NCBI RefSeq assembly: GCF_000264945.2
Contig: NZ_CP013070.1
Location: forward strand, 2,976,001-3,040,000
DNA: 64,000 bases
Reading direction: 5' to 3'
Source: Sphingobium indicum B90A
GTDB lineage: Bacteria > Pseudomonadota > Alphaproteobacteria > Sphingomonadales > Sphingomonadaceae
This document shows, piece after piece, positions 63,439-64,000 of the stretch. The notes under the pieces are model-generated. The model ran no database searches and was not told the DNA's origin. It worked only from the letters and a program-made list of their open reading frames with translations. The position numbers and the translations under genes are program-made. Every line of letters begins with the position of its first letter. Position 1 is the first letter of the stretch.

Positions 63439-63870
63439 ATGATGCCCGGTTCTCCCGTCATCCCAGCGCTGCGCTATGCCGACGCGCCCGCCGCCATCCG
63501 GTTTCTCTGCCAGGCCTTCGGATTCGAAGTGCAGGCCAGTTACGAGGACGCGGACGATCCGCATATCATCCACCATGCCCAACTCGTGCTGGGGGAAGGC
63601 ATGGTCATGCTGGGCAGCGCCCGCGACGGCGAGGCGGAGTCGCTCTACAGCTGGACCACGCCCCGCGAACTGGGCGGCGTCACCGCCTGCATCTATGTGG
63701 TCGTGCCCGATGCCGACGCCCATTGCCTCCATGCCCGGAACGAAGGCGCCGTGGTGGTCAGCGAGCCGCATGACAATGACGGCTATCCCGGACGCGGCTA
63801 TGAGGCGCTGGACCCGGAAGGCAATGTCTGGAGCTTCGGCACTTACGATCCCTGGGCTCATTTCGCCTAA
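63439..63870 (+). CDS. VOC/glyoxalase-family protein
   Basis: A 143-aa protein with a strong AAGGAGG at 63,429; spacing favours the second ATG at 63,442. The VOC pattern includes PALRYADAPAAIRFLCQAFG and ALDPEGNVWSFGTYDP. It resembles the PhnB/bleomycin-resistance-like group with unknown substrate. No partner gene is adjacent. Confidence 0.75.
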   Translation: MMPGSPVIPALRYADAPAAIRFLCQAFGFEVQASYEDADDPHIIHHAQLVLGEGMVMLGSARDGEAESLYSWTTPRELGGVTACIYVVVPDADAHCLHARNEGAVVVSEPHDNDGYPGRGYEALDPEGNVWSFGTYDPWAHFA

Positions 63871-63925
63871 AGTTCCGCCGCTTCGGGTCGTCCTACTCCT
63901 TCGGCATGTCTTGAAGGAGTTGCTG

Positions 63926-64000
63926 GTGGCGCTGATCGGCTGGATTGCGAGTTTCATGGCCCTGTTCGGGGGGTTGGCGCTGTGGCAGGATATGCCGTCC
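63926..64000 (+). CDS. Membrane protein, partial at window end
   Basis: A GTG start 6 bases after AAGGAG opens a hydrophobic N-terminus (VALIGWIASFMALFGGLALW) that runs off the window. Probably a small membrane protein; the family cannot be told from 25 residues. Confidence 0.45.
   Translation, partial: MALIGWIASFMALFGGLALWQDMPS

Noticed and set aside
1..64000. CRISPR arrays and rRNA genes
   Set aside because: No regularly spaced direct repeats or rRNA-like sequence seen by eye on either strand.

Overview
The window looks like a Sphingomonadaceae genome, most likely Sphingobium or a close relative. The evidence is high GC, alphaproteobacterial gene families (GloA/GloB pair, SIMPL, HisN, FadD-like ligase), two TonB-dependent receptors in a sugar locus, two perfect 880-bp IS6100 copies and a Tn4371-like tra/trb set. 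The genus is inferred from gene content, not from a marker gene.

Layout. About 1-55,920 appears to be the right-hand part of an integrative and conjugative element (ICE) inserted in the 3' end of a tRNA-Leu(CAG) gene (55,921-56,007, minus). The P4-type integrase (54,515-55,744) lies against the tRNA 3' end, and the conjugation genes traG-RHH-trbBCDEJLFGI (42,422-53,992) plus two small DNA-binding-type proteins run up to it. Beyond the tRNA (56,150 to the end) is ordinary chromosome: alpha/beta hydrolase, TPR protein, glycine-zipper lipoprotein, SIMPL protein, gloA, gloB, a lipoprotein, an acyl-CoA ligase, an inositol-phosphatase-family enzyme and a VOC protein. The other ICE end, the relaxase and the replication/partition genes were not seen and probably lie left of the window.

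Accessory region 1 (1-14.5 kb) holds a WYL regulator divergent from a PD-(D/E)XK-like protein, a tightly overlapping serine recombinase/ParB/ParB trio, a nuclease-like protein coupled to an exported VasI/TagO-like protein, a DUF5681 protein overlapping a ParB-methyltransferase fusion, and a giant exported DUF3857/transglutaminase/TPR protein.

Accessory region 2 (15.7-29.1 kb) lies between two inverted IS6100 copies. It starts with plasmid/ICE-type genes (truncated DUF2493, a small plasmid protein fused to a HEPN-like domain, ssb, SNase-like, a 54-aa conserved-looking peptide), then a HEPN-like protein. It ends with a five-gene minus-strand block: SNF2 helicase, Hsp70/actin-like ATPase, an unrecognised 525-aa protein, a phospholipase-D-like protein and a GIY-YIG nuclease. 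This block is the best candidate here for an undescribed defence system.

Accessory region 3 (30-42.2 kb) is a sugar-uptake locus: ECF sigma factor, FecR anti-sigma, an STN-containing transducing TonB receptor, a second paralogous receptor, GH37 trehalase, a metallo-hydrolase, a sugar transporter and a ROK protein beheaded by IS6100. The genes fit regulated uptake and hydrolysis of trehalose or a trehalose-containing sugar.
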